Source: Maritimibacter sp.
Lineage (GTDB): Bacteria; Pseudomonadota; Alphaproteobacteria; Rhodobacterales; Rhodobacteraceae
Assembly (NCBI GenBank): GCA_002701395.1
Contig: NZVC01000017.1
Location: forward strand, 38,947-102,946
Direction of reading: 5' to 3'
Length of the DNA: 64,000 nt
Shown: positions 14,775 through 21,816 of the stretch, one piece after another
Numbering within the stretch: position 1 is the stretch's first letter
Layout of the letters: every line of letters starts with the position of its first letter
Notes under the pieces: model-generated
What the model was told of the DNA's origin: nothing
Database searches by the model: none
Seen by the model: only the letters and a program-made list of their open reading frames with translations
Made by a program: the position numbers and the translations under genes

Positions 14775-15860
14775 TTATTTCCGAGCGTTGCGCCGAAATT
14801 TGAGAGCAGGCTGTACGGGGTTTGTACCAGCGAGGCTCCGGATCTCGCGCTCGTCCGCCTCGCTGTGAGCATAGATTGCGTCTGGGAGAGCGGGGTTCGA
14901 CCAACGGCCGGCTTTCGCGGCGGTGACGGGGTCCAGCCCCTGGCGAACCCGCATTTCGGTGTAGAAGCCGTGCCGCCCGGCGGCGTGCGGTGCGATATAG
15001 GGGATCCCCGCGCGCGCACATGCGCTCCGCCATGCTTTGAGCGGTCCGGTGCGGCTGGCGTATCCGAACACGCTGGGCGGCAGCGTTACGCCCCGCTTTC
15101 GATCGAAGGGCGCCCTTGCCGGAAGGTTCGCAAGCCGCGCAACCATCGCTGGCGAGATTGCGACCCATTGAGCGGGGTGGCCCTTGGAAGCTGCTAGCCA
15201 GACACGGCCGCGCGGTAGATCGAGGTCATTCGGTCTCAGGGCCACGGCCTGGCCGATCCGCGCCGCTGTCTCGAACATGAATTCAGCGAGCGTGGAGAGG
15301 TAGGGGCCGGCCTCTGCGGTAAAAGCGGCGAGCCACTCGCGATCGGCCGGCTGCCGCTCGCGCCGGCTTTCGGCGCCGCGCCGGCGGTCCTGATCGATGC
15401 GCTCCTGGGCGCTGAAGCCGCGGATCCGGATCGGTGGGCAGGCGCCGCTGTCATGGGCATTGTTGATGACTGCGCTGACCGGTGTCAGCACCTGGCGCCG
15501 CCATGTGTCGGTCGCGGCTGTCGGGTAAAGAGCGGCGGCGAGCTCGCGCACTTCGCGGGGCGTGATCGAGGCGACGGGCCGGTCGCCGAGCTCCTCGAGG
15601 ATCGGCACGAGATACTTCGCTTCGGCGGGCTTGGCTGGGTAGAGGAGGACGGCGCCGGCAAAGGTCAGCGCCTCCGCTTCGTCTCCAACGAGGTGACGAC
15701 GCCTTTGCCGATCGGTTTCTTCGGCGATCCAGGCGCGCGCGCCTGCTTCTGTAGATGCGCCAGTGCTGCGGCGGTAGTAGCTGGTGATTGGGCGGCCGTC
15801 GTATTCGATGCGGCCGCGGACCCAGAACGTCTCGCCTCGTCGGTACGGTTCGAGTGGCAT
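14775..15860 (-). CDS. int: Phage tyrosine-recombinase integrase
   Basis: 361 aa from the ATG at 15860, which has AGAGGA 6 bp upstream; the open frame continues further but without a better start. The N-terminal arm-binding part begins 'MPLEPYRRGETFWVRGRIEYDG'. The catalytic domain shows Arg in 'ETAARIGQAVALRPND', the beta-hairpin Lys in 'AASKGHPAQW', 'HAAGRHGFYTEM' (H-x-x-[G]R box), 'AGRWSN' (W/H position) and the nucleophile Tyr in 'DAIYAHSEADE'. It catalyses integration and excision at the tRNA-Thr core 26 bp away. Confidence 0.93.
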   Translation of the reverse strand: MPLEPYRRGETFWVRGRIEYDGRPITSYYRRSTGASTEAGARAWIAEETDRQRRRHLVGDEAEALTFAGAVLLYPAKPAEAKYLVPILEELGDRPVASITPREVRELAAALYPTAATDTWRRQVLTPVSAVINNAHDSGACPPIRIRGFSAQERIDQDRRRGAESRRERQPADREWLAAFTAEAGPYLSTLAEFMFETAARIGQAVALRPNDLDLPRGRVWLAASKGHPAQWVAISPAMVARLANLPARAPFDRKRGVTLPPSVFGYASRTGPLKAWRSACARAGIPYIAPHAAGRHGFYTEMRVRQGLDPVTAAKAGRWSNPALPDAIYAHSEADEREIRSLAGTNPVQPALKFRRNARK

Positions 15861-16057
15861 TGGCGATCCTCTAGTATGCGATCGAGCTGGGCGGGCGTGA
15901 TCAGCATGGCCCCCTTGCCGAGAACATGGCAAGCGCCTAGGCGCCGCGCGTGGTCGCGCAGGCTGCGCGCTGAAAGCGTCATCCGGCGGGCCCGGAAGAT
16001 CTCGCACCATTCCTCGGGGGTGCGACCCTCGTCGAGGATCTGGGCGCCGGTCTGCAT
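15665..16057 (-). CDS. Excisionase-like small DNA-binding protein
   Basis: 130 aa from the ATG at 16057. The first ~65 residues ('MQTGAQILDEGRTPEEWCEIFRARRMTLSARSLRDHARRLGACHVLGKGAMLITPAQLDRIL') read as a small helix-turn-helix followed by a beta turn, the layout of recombination-directionality factors encoded next to integrases. The remaining ~65 residues are low-complexity (Ala, Lys and Pro rich) and overlap the integrase start in another frame, so the functional part may be only the N-terminus. Position directly upstream of int supports an Xis role; no close family is recognised. Confidence 0.55.
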   Translation of the reverse strand: MQTGAQILDEGRTPEEWCEIFRARRMTLSARSLRDHARRLGACHVLGKGAMLITPAQLDRILEDRQCHSNRTDEARRSGSAAASNTTAAQSPATTAAALAHLQKQARAPGSPKKPIGKGVVTSLETKRRR

Positions 16058-16198
16058 GATCAAGAGCCTCCGGTGTCTGCGAAAGGTTCCCCGGGGCGGC
16101 ACGCCCGCCGCGCCCGGGGTCCGCGAGTGGCGGATTCAAACTGTTTGGCCGGGCGACAGCAGGAATGTGGGGGATCTGCCGCCCGGCCGGTCTGTCCG

Positions 16199-16552
16199 TC
16201 AGGGAGGAGTGACGCCGGACAGATAGGAAACTTGCGTACGCGCATCGATGCTGCGCGCGACGCGTTCGGTAACCGCGCCCCAGCCGCGATCCGCGCCGAC
16301 CCAAGTCAGCAACACAATCGCGGCGAGGGCGACGACCCGGCGTGTGAGTTTGAGACTCCGCCGCAGCTGAATGATCTCGGCGGGGGGCAGGGTTTCGTCG
16401 AGCTGGGCCAGTTCTTCCGGTGTGGCATCCCTTTGGCGGCGGAGCACGGCCCAGCTCATGCGTCGCTGGAGCGGCGTGTCGGACGGGCTGGGGTCGGTGA
16501 TCACCCGCTTGGCGCGGGCGATTGCAATGGGGCGGTGCGGGGTCTTGGTCAA
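16199..16552 (-). CDS. Small membrane protein of the int operon, function unknown
   Basis: 117 aa. It has a basic, Pro-rich cytoplasmic N-terminus, an acidic mid-region ('ATPEELAQLDETLPPAEIIQLRRSLKL') and one transmembrane helix at about residues 72-88 (VVALAAIVLLTWVGAD). It lies leftward of the operator at 16606-16653 and in line with xis and int. It could be a lysogeny-expressed membrane protein such as an exclusion factor; that is speculation from position. Confidence 0.5.
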   Translation of the reverse strand: MTKTPHRPIAIARAKRVITDPSPSDTPLQRRMSWAVLRRQRDATPEELAQLDETLPPAEIIQLRRSLKLTRRVVALAAIVLLTWVGADRGWGAVTERVARSIDARTQVSYLSGVTPP

Positions 16553-16605
16553 GTCGCGGCTCCTGTTGCTTTGCCGGGCGGGCTACCGGGCTGATCAGGA
16601 CGCTA

Positions 16606-16653
16606 TGCTAAGAAATTTCGCATGACAAGCACGATTGGCGAAAAAATTTAGCA
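16606..16653. promoter_or_regulatory. Left operator region (inverted repeat)
   Basis: TGCTAAGAAATTTCGC (16606-16621) faces GCGAAAAAATTTAGCA (16638-16653) across 16 bp. The half-site resembles that of the second operator at 17096-17159 (TTTGCCAATAAATTTCGC), sharing the AA...TTTCGC end. It lies just upstream of the leftward int-side operon, so it fits an OL-like site bound by the prophage repressor. Confidence 0.6.
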
Positions 16654-16790
16654 TCGATGCGCATCGCATGCATGTAGGATTGCAAAAATCCTTACCACGT
16701 TTAGCTTCGAGGGCCGGTTTTAGAAGGGGGTATTGCCGTGCGAGACGATGACTTGATTGAGGGTGCGAGGCGGTCTGGATTTACGATCGA

Positions 16791-17081
16791 CTACCTGGAG
16801 TGGCTAACGCGCGGGCTATCCCGCCAGGCGCGTCTTAGGGTCATCGGCAACGCGTCGTCGATGCCTTCGAACATGAAATCTAGCGACAATCCGAACGTGC
16901 GGCGCAAAGCCAGTGCCCCGTCGAGCGACAAGCGATGATGTCCGCCTTCCCATTGCGACAGCCGTGACCGTTTGACGCCGATCCGTTCGGCGTATTCCTG
17001 TTGCGTCATACCTTCGAGTTCGCGGTGCCAGACGAGGCGTGCGGCGATGTCGGCAAACGGTTTTTGCGGGTCACTGCTCAT
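16791..17081 (-). CDS. Prophage repressor, XRE/Cro-CI-type HTH
   Basis: 96 aa from the ATG at 17081. A longer frame to 17117 would place the operator inside the gene, so the shorter start is preferred. The XRE helix-turn-helix is clear: 'LVWHRELEGMTQQEYAERIGVKRSRLSQWEGGHHRLSLDGALALRRTFGLSLDFMFEGIDD'. There is no C-terminal LexA-like peptidase domain, so induction must work differently from lambda CI. It is divergent from the Cro-like gene across the operator region, the standard layout of a lysogeny switch. Confidence 0.8.
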   Translation of the reverse strand: MSSDPQKPFADIAARLVWHRELEGMTQQEYAERIGVKRSRLSQWEGGHHRLSLDGALALRRTFGLSLDFMFEGIDDALPMTLRRAWRDSPRVSHSR

Positions 17082-17095
17082 TGTTCCGTTATGCC

Positions 17096-17159
17096 TTTGC
17101 CAATAAATTTCGCGCAACGTTGGAATGTTGTCTTGCGAGTTGCGAAATAATTTGGCAAA
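17096..17159. promoter_or_regulatory. Right operator/promoter region of the lysogeny switch
   Basis: TTTGCCAATAAATTTCGCGCAA (17096-17117) is matched in inverted orientation by TTGCGAAATAATTTGGCAAA (17140-17159); the arms differ by small shifts. The 22-bp AT-richer centre would hold the divergent -10/-35 elements. It sits exactly between the repressor and the Cro-like gene. Confidence 0.65.
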
Positions 17160-17167
17160 TGACAGGT

Positions 17168-17398
17168 ATGTCCAAGGCAGATGTCATTCGCATTACCGAC
17201 GCGATCGGCTCCGACGCGATCGAGAAAAGGTTCGAAGTCACGCACCACGCGGTGCGTGCCGCGCGCACGGCCGGGAAATTCCCGGCGGCGTGGTACATCG
17301 GCATTCGGGAGATGTGTGAAGCTGGCGGGGTCAGCTGCCCCGAAGCAGCATTCAAGTGGCGCGCGCCGACCGCAAGCGCTGGTGCGGAGCGCGACTGA
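17168..17398 (+). CDS. Cro-like small regulator
   Basis: 76 aa from ATG 17168 (an alternative ATG at 17159 would add MTG and touch the operator). 'MSKADVIRITDAIGSDAIEKRFEVTHHAVRAARTAGKFPAAWYIGIREMCEAGGVSC' has the size and helix pattern of short Cro-like HTH proteins, with 'AIEKRFEVTHHAVRAAR' as the likely HTH. No good ribosome site is visible, so leaderless or weak initiation is possible. Divergent orientation from the repressor supports the role. Confidence 0.6.
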   Translation: MSKADVIRITDAIGSDAIEKRFEVTHHAVRAARTAGKFPAAWYIGIREMCEAGGVSCPEAAFKWRAPTASAGAERD

Positions 17399-17412
17399 TG
17401 CCTGCTCGTCGC

Positions 17413-17736
17413 CTATCGCGGTCGGACGATCTGGAGCACGGTGTCGGAGAACCCGGCATCGCGCTTGGACATGCAGGCCAGCATGATAAACATCCGGGTT
17501 TTCCCCGTGTCCACCTGCGCGCCCTGAGCCGCTGCCTCCAGGTAGGTCAGTGCCGCCATGAGCTGCAGGTACGCGGCATCGTCTGTGTCTGCGTTGGCTG
17601 TATCGTCCAAGAAATCGCCACAGCTCAGGTCCGTCCAGACATGTTCGATGATCGCCGAGGCGGTGTCTCGGTCGATCGCGAGTTGAGCGGCCGCAGGTGG
17701 GGCGAGGAGAAGGCTGATGAGTGCGGCAAGTCGCAT
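17413..17736 (-). CDS. HdeA-like periplasmic protein (lysogenic-conversion candidate)
   Basis: 107 aa with a signal peptide (MRLAALISLLLAPPAAA | QL). The mature part has two cysteines set as in HdeA/HdeB acid chaperones: 'WTDLSCGDFLDD...' and '...MLACMSKRDAGFSDTVLQIV', with the helical 'AYLQLMAALTYLEAAAQG' between them. It is transcribed opposite to the early genes and located beside the repressor, a usual place for moron genes expressed in the lysogen. Homology to HdeA is suggested by pattern only. Confidence 0.5.
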   Translation of the reverse strand: MRLAALISLLLAPPAAAQLAIDRDTASAIIEHVWTDLSCGDFLDDTANADTDDAAYLQLMAALTYLEAAAQGAQVDTGKTRMFIMLACMSKRDAGFSDTVLQIVRPR

Positions 17737-17855
17737 TCTGAAACTCCAATTTTTTCACTGGTTACTCACCTTTGCATGTTCCGCGCGGCAGCGCACTTGC
17801 CACGCCATGACTTAGACGGTGTCAGCCATTTTCCCCAACAAAACACGGTTTCCCG

Positions 17856-18257
17856 ATGTTCAGTACACCCCTGATCCGATCGCTCTACGGCCAGCTCGTC
17901 CGCGACTTCGGCGGGGTCGAGGCTGCCGCGTTTTTCCTCGAGTGCTCGAAGGGCACGGTTTCAAAGGAGGTCAGCGGTCAGGCTGCTGTTTCGATCGACC
18001 ATGCGGTGCGGCTCGAGGATGCGCTCGGCCGCTGGCCGATCACGGAGGTGATGCACCGGCGCCGGCGCGACGCGGATGGCACTTCGGATTTGAACGCGAT
18101 CGCGGCAGCCGCGCTGCGCGAGATCGGTGACGTGCCCCCGGCCGTCCTCGACCTGGTGGCGTCTGGGGAGACGGGCGCCGCGCAGAAAGAGCTGGCGGAG
18201 GCGCGTGCCGCGATCGAGGCGCTTGAGCGGGCTTTGGCAAAGGGATCGAAGGCATGA
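17856..18257 (+). CDS. Phage early regulatory protein, HTH-like
   Basis: 133 aa. 'LVRDFGGVEAAAFFLECSKGTVSKEVSGQAAVSIDHAVRLEDALGRWPITEVMHRRR' resembles a Cro/CII-like HTH in which 'VEAAAFFLECSKGTVSKEVSG' is the turn. The C-terminal part 'AQKELAEARAAIEALERALAKGSKA' is a short coiled coil, suggesting an oligomer. It is the first gene of the rightward early operon, and its stop overlaps the next start (ATGA). Confidence 0.6.
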   Translation: MFSTPLIRSLYGQLVRDFGGVEAAAFFLECSKGTVSKEVSGQAAVSIDHAVRLEDALGRWPITEVMHRRRRDADGTSDLNAIAAAALREIGDVPPAVLDLVASGETGAAQKELAEARAAIEALERALAKGSKA

Positions 18258-18481
18258 CGGCTGCGGTCCACGACAAGTCATGTTTCGCCGCGGTCCGTGT
18301 TCAGGCGGAACTGGGGTGCGACAGGCTGCGCACTGCCGCTGCAATTCTGCGGCGACACGGTTGGCCGGATACGGCCGACGACGTGATGCGGGCCGTCGAG
18401 CAGGTGCGGTTCATCACGAATGCGAACGGATTGCTCGACATGCTTGAGCGCGCGGATCCGTGGCCAGAGGGGCTTGGGTGA
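18254..18481 (+). CDS. Small early phage protein, function unknown
   Basis: 75 aa, starting at an ATGA overlap with the preceding gene. It is mainly helical ('VQAELGCDRLRTAAAILRRHGWPDTADDVMRAVEQVRFITNANGLLDMLER') with a DPWPEGLG tail. It has no membrane segment and no recognised domain. The tight overlap and codon usage support it being real. Confidence 0.55.
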   Translation: MTAAVHDKSCFAAVRVQAELGCDRLRTAAAILRRHGWPDTADDVMRAVEQVRFITNANGLLDMLERADPWPEGLG

Positions 18482-18482
18482 C

Positions 18483-18683
18483 ATGGTCGAGAAGACGAGA
18501 GACGACGACGAGATCTTACTGCGCATGCTGGGGGTGCGGTGCGACGGGGCGGCAAGTTCGGCGATCGGCCGCGCGTTCGGTGTCACTGCATCGCGGGTGC
18601 GCGTCATGACCGACAGGGTGCGCCATGCCGACGTCGCGGAGAGCGGCGAGCCGACCGATGTCGTTCAGGCTGCATATTGGTGA
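18483..18683 (+). CDS. Small HTH protein of the early operon
   Basis: 66 aa from the ATG at 18483, one base after the preceding stop. 'DDEILLRMLGVRCDGAASSAIGRAFGVTASRVRVMTDRVRHADVAES' reads as a sigma-4-like helix-turn-helix ('SSAIGRAFGVTASRVRVMTDRV'). It is probably a DNA-binding regulator; the partner site is unknown. Confidence 0.6.
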   Translation: MVEKTRDDDEILLRMLGVRCDGAASSAIGRAFGVTASRVRVMTDRVRHADVAESGEPTDVVQAAYW

Positions 18684-18708
18684 GTTTCAAGCCAGCGGAG
18701 GCAGAGCG

Positions 18709-19719
18709 ATGGAGCATTTCCGGACAATCGATATTGGAACGCGGCCAAAGATCACCGGCCACGTCGAGGCGGAGCCACCGCTTGAGTGGGTTCCGATCAA
18801 GAGCCTGGTCATCGATGGCGCCTACCAGCGGCCGCTGCTGACGGCCAACTGGAAGGCGATCACAGCGATCGCGACCGCGTTCACATGGGCGCGGTTCACG
18901 CCGGTCCTGCTGTCGCCGACGGTCGACGGGCGGTACGCGGTGATTGATGGCCAGCACCGGACGCATGCGGCGCTGATGCGGGGCTATGACCGGATTCCGG
19001 CGATGATCGTTCGGATGTCGGCTGCGGAGCAGGCCGCTGCCTTCGCACACGTCAACGGTGACACCGTCAAGATCACCCTGTTCCATGTCTACAAGGCGGC
19101 GCTGGCGGCGCGCACGGCCTGGGCGGTGAAGGCCGAGGCTGCGGTCGCCGCGTCGGGATGCCGGTTGATGACCCTGCATAAGTCGAGCCCGGAAAAGAAG
19201 CCGGGCGAGGTGTTCGCGATCGCGCTAATCCGGACGCTGATCGAGCGTGGCAAGGCGGACGTCGTGACGGCCGGACTGAAGGCGATCCGCGACAGCACGT
19301 CGGCGGATGAGGCGCTGATGTACTCGGCGAACGTCTTGCGTCCCTGGCTGGAAACGTTGGCCACCAGCCCCGAGTTCCTGGAACAGCCGCTGTCGGAGTT
19401 CCTCGGGGAGGTCGATCTGCTCGAGATCGAGCAGAGGGTCGACGCGCGACGCAAGGCGTCGGGCGACCGCGGGCCGCGGGCGGCGCAGCTTCGGCTGGAG
19501 ATCCAGCGAGCCCTCACGACTTGGTCGGCGGCGCCTCAAAAAGCCCGGCTGCCGGCGCCGCCATCGATCGAACCCAAAGAGGTGACGCCTGAGCCACGTC
19601 TGGTCAGCCGCGCTGACGAGGCATTTGGGCAGGCATTGGCGCGCGAGCCGAAGCCGAAGGCGGGCAGCAAGCTGTCGAGCTTCGCGGCGGCTGGCAGGCG
19701 CAGGGCTATGGGGATCTGA
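18709..19719 (+). CDS. ParB-like nuclease-domain protein
   Basis: 336 aa from the ATG at 18709, with GGAGGCAGAG upstream. A ParB/Srx fold covers about residues 20-110: 'VPIKSLVIDGAYQRPLLTANWKAI', 'VIDGQHRTHAALMRGYDRIPAMIVRMSAAEQAAAF'. The GQHR motif is the ParB/sulfiredoxin catalytic or nucleotide-binding segment. The C-terminal half is helical and charged with a Lys/Pro-rich tail. No ParA is encoded, so plasmid-type partition is unlikely; such proteins in phages are thought to bind or nick DNA during replication. Confidence 0.75.
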   Translation: MEHFRTIDIGTRPKITGHVEAEPPLEWVPIKSLVIDGAYQRPLLTANWKAITAIATAFTWARFTPVLLSPTVDGRYAVIDGQHRTHAALMRGYDRIPAMIVRMSAAEQAAAFAHVNGDTVKITLFHVYKAALAARTAWAVKAEAAVAASGCRLMTLHKSSPEKKPGEVFAIALIRTLIERGKADVVTAGLKAIRDSTSADEALMYSANVLRPWLETLATSPEFLEQPLSEFLGEVDLLEIEQRVDARRKASGDRGPRAAQLRLEIQRALTTWSAAPQKARLPAPPSIEPKEVTPEPRLVSRADEAFGQALAREPKPKAGSKLSSFAAAGRRRAMGI

Positions 19720-19783
19720 GGCAGGTCGTCGCGCGGGTGAAGGGCAAAGTCCCACCCGTGCGACGCGGCGCTGGGAGAACGCA

Positions 19784-20056
19784 ATGGGGCGAGACGCGAA
19801 TGAGGGCAAGGCGGCGGCGCTCGCGTTCGACGCGTTGAGCGCCGCCGAGAACGCGGAGCAGGGGATGCTGGAAATGTCCGAGCAGCTGCGCCTGGCGCGC
19901 GAGGCACTGCGGCTGCCGGCCGGCCATCCGCTGGCGGCGGCGATCCTGCGCTTCATGGATGGCGTGGCGGCTTTCCGGCCGGCGTCGGCGGGTACGCAGT
20001 TGCAGCGCGAAGTTGAAGATTGGTGGTCGAAAGAGAAGGCGAGCAGGGGGTCGTAA
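19784..20056 (+). CDS. Small helical early phage protein, function unknown
   Basis: 90 aa from the ATG at 19784 ('MGRDANEGKAAALAFDALSAAENAEQGMLEMSEQLRLAREALRLPAGHPLAAAILRFMDG...'). It is largely alpha-helical and Ala-rich with an amphipathic central helix and no membrane segment. It is immediately followed by the GTG start of the NUMOD1-like gene. No family recognised. Confidence 0.5.
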   Translation: MGRDANEGKAAALAFDALSAAENAEQGMLEMSEQLRLAREALRLPAGHPLAAAILRFMDGVAAFRPASAGTQLQREVEDWWSKEKASRGS

Positions 20057-20554
20057 GTGGGGCAAAAGATCTACAAGAACATCGAGATACGCGGTGTCGT
20101 TTATGCTGATGCTAGGGCCGCGGCGGTGGCGCTTGGTGTGACGCCAGACAACGTCCGCATGTGCATCCGAAATGGCACCTTGCACCGTTGCGGGACCGGG
20201 GGCAGCCATCCCGAGCCCTTACCGGTGCGGATCCGCGGCCGCGTGTATCCGTCGGCCCGCGCTGCGGCTCGCGCGCTTAAGGTGCGGGCAAATACGATCT
20301 ACAAGGCGCTCGGTGAGGGCGACGTCGATCGAGTTGGAGTGAAGCGGCCGCATCCGAGAAACCGGGCGAAACCGGTGACGATCGGCGGGCTGACATTCCC
20401 TTCGATGCGGGCCGCGAGCCTCGAGCTGGGGTTCCAGGGCGAGTACGTGTCGCGGGTGCTGCGAAAGCGCACCCGGCGCGGCCTGGAGGAGCTCACGGCA
20501 GCCGCCATGCGGCTTTCCGCGAAGCGCGATGCGGAACGAGGGCGTGCGGCATGA
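20057..20554 (+). CDS. Triple NUMOD1-like repeat DNA-binding protein
   Basis: 165 aa from GTG. Three copies of a ~40-residue unit are visible: 'IEIRGVVYADARAAAVALGV.PDNVRMCIRNG', 'VRIRGRVYPSARAAARALKVRANTIYKALGEG' and 'VTIGGLTFPSMRAASLELGFQGEYVSRVLRKR'. Each has a beta-hairpin then an HTH, the layout of NUMOD1 modules of homing endonucleases. No GIY-YIG or HNH catalytic domain is attached. It likely binds a three-part DNA site. It overlaps the O-like gene by 4 bp. Confidence 0.65.
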   Translation: MGQKIYKNIEIRGVVYADARAAAVALGVTPDNVRMCIRNGTLHRCGTGGSHPEPLPVRIRGRVYPSARAAARALKVRANTIYKALGEGDVDRVGVKRPHPRNRAKPVTIGGLTFPSMRAASLELGFQGEYVSRVLRKRTRRGLEELTAAAMRLSAKRDAERGRAA

Positions 20555-21210
20555 GCCACAAGGCGAACCGATGGTTGGCGGACTTGGATCCGGCATCGCT
20601 ATCGAACAGCGAGTTTCGGATCCTGTTCCACCTGTGCGATTGCCATAACCCAAGCGCCGGTTGCTACCCGTCGCAGGAGTACCTTTTGCGGGCGACCGGG
20701 GTCTCGAACGGCACCTTGAACAACGCGTTGAAGGCGATGGAGGGCCGGGGCCTCGTGCGCCGCGAACGACGGTTCGATGGGCGCACGAAGAAGCAGTTGA
20801 GCACGCTCTACGTCCTCGGCTTCGAACTGTCCGATCCGGAAGAGCCGTCTCCAGAAACTGGATACGGGCCGACTCCAGATATTGGAGACGGGCCGACTCC
20901 AAAAACTGGAGACGGAGCCGACTCCAAAAAAACGGCAATCCCGTCTCCAAAAAATGGCCGATCCCGTCTCCAGCCCACTGGAGACGAACCTGTAAAGAAC
21001 CAGAAAGGAACCAGGCGCGCGTTGCCGCCGGGCGGAAAAACGCTCGAGGGCGCAGCGCATTTCTGGGCAGCGAAGATCGCAGATCCCGAGGCGTACGTGC
21101 CGCCTTCTGCCGTCTCGCTGGCTTTGGCGGAGTTCATGCTGAGAGAGGGCTTGGTTGGCCGGGAGGCGCTGCGGCAACGTGGCATCGACCTGCCTGCCGT
21201 GCCCGCCTGA
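20551..21210 (+). CDS. O-like phage replication initiator
   Basis: 219 aa. The N-terminal winged-helix domain (residues 1-90: 'ANRWLADLDPASLSNSEFRILFHLCDCHNP...CYPSQEYLLRATGVSNGTLNNALKAMEGRGLVRRERR') is typical of phage replication/initiator proteins. Residues about 100-147 are a linker of octapeptide-like repeats (PTPDIGDG, PTPKTGDG, PSPKNGRS) whose DNA is an iteron array. The C-terminal ~55 residues may recruit the helicase system. Lambda O has the same plan, with ori inside the gene. Confidence 0.7.
   Translation: MSHKANRWLADLDPASLSNSEFRILFHLCDCHNPSAGCYPSQEYLLRATGVSNGTLNNALKAMEGRGLVRRERRFDGRTKKQLSTLYVLGFELSDPEEPSPETGYGPTPDIGDGPTPKTGDGADSKKTAIPSPKNGRSRLQPTGDEPVKNQKGTRRALPPGGKTLEGAAHFWAAKIADPEAYVPPSAVSLALAEFMLREGLVGREALRQRGIDLPAVPA
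20845..20990. repeat. Iteron array, putative phage replication origin
   Basis: Six CTCCA-cored repeats start at 20849, 20873, 20897, 20922, 20945 and 20968, spaced 23-25 bp. Full units read like GACTCCAAAAACTGGAGACGG, so each is a small dyad (CTCCA...TGGAG). Units 4 and 5 keep only the left half, and unit 6 (GTCTCCAGCCCACTGGAGAC) is a perfect palindrome. AT-richer steps (AAAAAAA) lie between the half units. They lie inside the initiator gene, as in lambda. Confidence 0.7.
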
Positions 21211-21222
21211 CAGGAGGCGACG

Positions 21223-21816
21223 ATGACCGACGAGCAGACAGGCGTGGAAGAAACGAAGCGAGGCAGGGTGCGCAGGCTGTTCTGCGACCCGATGGATGAG
21301 CTCGGGTTCCGAAGGCCGCCCCGAATGGACGACGAGACGTTCCGGGCCAAGCAGACGCGCATGGTCGATGCGCTGACCTACATGAGCGATGACGGTCTGC
21401 GCACCCTGTTCGATTTCATGAAGTCGAAGGGACAGGGCAAGCAGCGCGACCAGTGGCCACCCCGGGCGATGATCTACGCCTACGCCGAGCTGATCGAGCC
21501 GTGCCCGATCGAGAAGATCCCGTCGATGCTGTCGTGGTTCCGGTCATCCGCCGGTGCCCGGGCGGCAGAGGATGACACGCTCGTCGAGACGTTCGAGTTC
21601 ATCCAGAAGTACAAGAAACCACCAACGATGGATGGTGCCCAGGCAGCGATCCGGCGTCAGGCCGAGGAGCGCCGCCGGAATGTATCGATGGCCAGAAGCC
21701 GGGTTGATCGTGGGGTCGCGATGCCGGACGACGAGCAGCTGCTGGCTTGGCACGCCGACCGTGTCGCGGTGGTCAAGTCGATCATGAAGCCGGCTGACGC
21801 CGAGGAGCGGCGATGA
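21223..21816 (+). CDS. Early phage protein, possible helicase-loader position
   Basis: 197 aa, mostly helical and charged ('FRRPPRMDDETFRAKQTRMVDALTYMSDDGLRTLFDFMKSKGQGKQRDQWPPRAMIYAYAELIEP...'). It follows the O-like gene, where lambda-type phages place the helicase loader, but no AAA+ or DnaC-like P-loop is present. The call therefore rests on position only; otherwise unknown. Its stop overlaps the NusG-like start (ATGA). Confidence 0.45.
   Translation: MTDEQTGVEETKRGRVRRLFCDPMDELGFRRPPRMDDETFRAKQTRMVDALTYMSDDGLRTLFDFMKSKGQGKQRDQWPPRAMIYAYAELIEPCPIEKIPSMLSWFRSSAGARAAEDDTLVETFEFIQKYKKPPTMDGAQAAIRRQAEERRRNVSMARSRVDRGVAMPDDEQLLAWHADRVAVVKSIMKPADAEERR

Noticed and set aside
18709..19719. ParA/ParB plasmid-like partition system
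   Set aside because: No ParA ATPase and no parS-like repeat array nearby; integrase and att sites show the element is chromosomally integrated.
20849..20990. CRISPR array
   Set aside because: Repeats are short dyads in a continuous coding frame with 23-25 bp period and no unique spacers of constant length; an iteron array is the better explanation.
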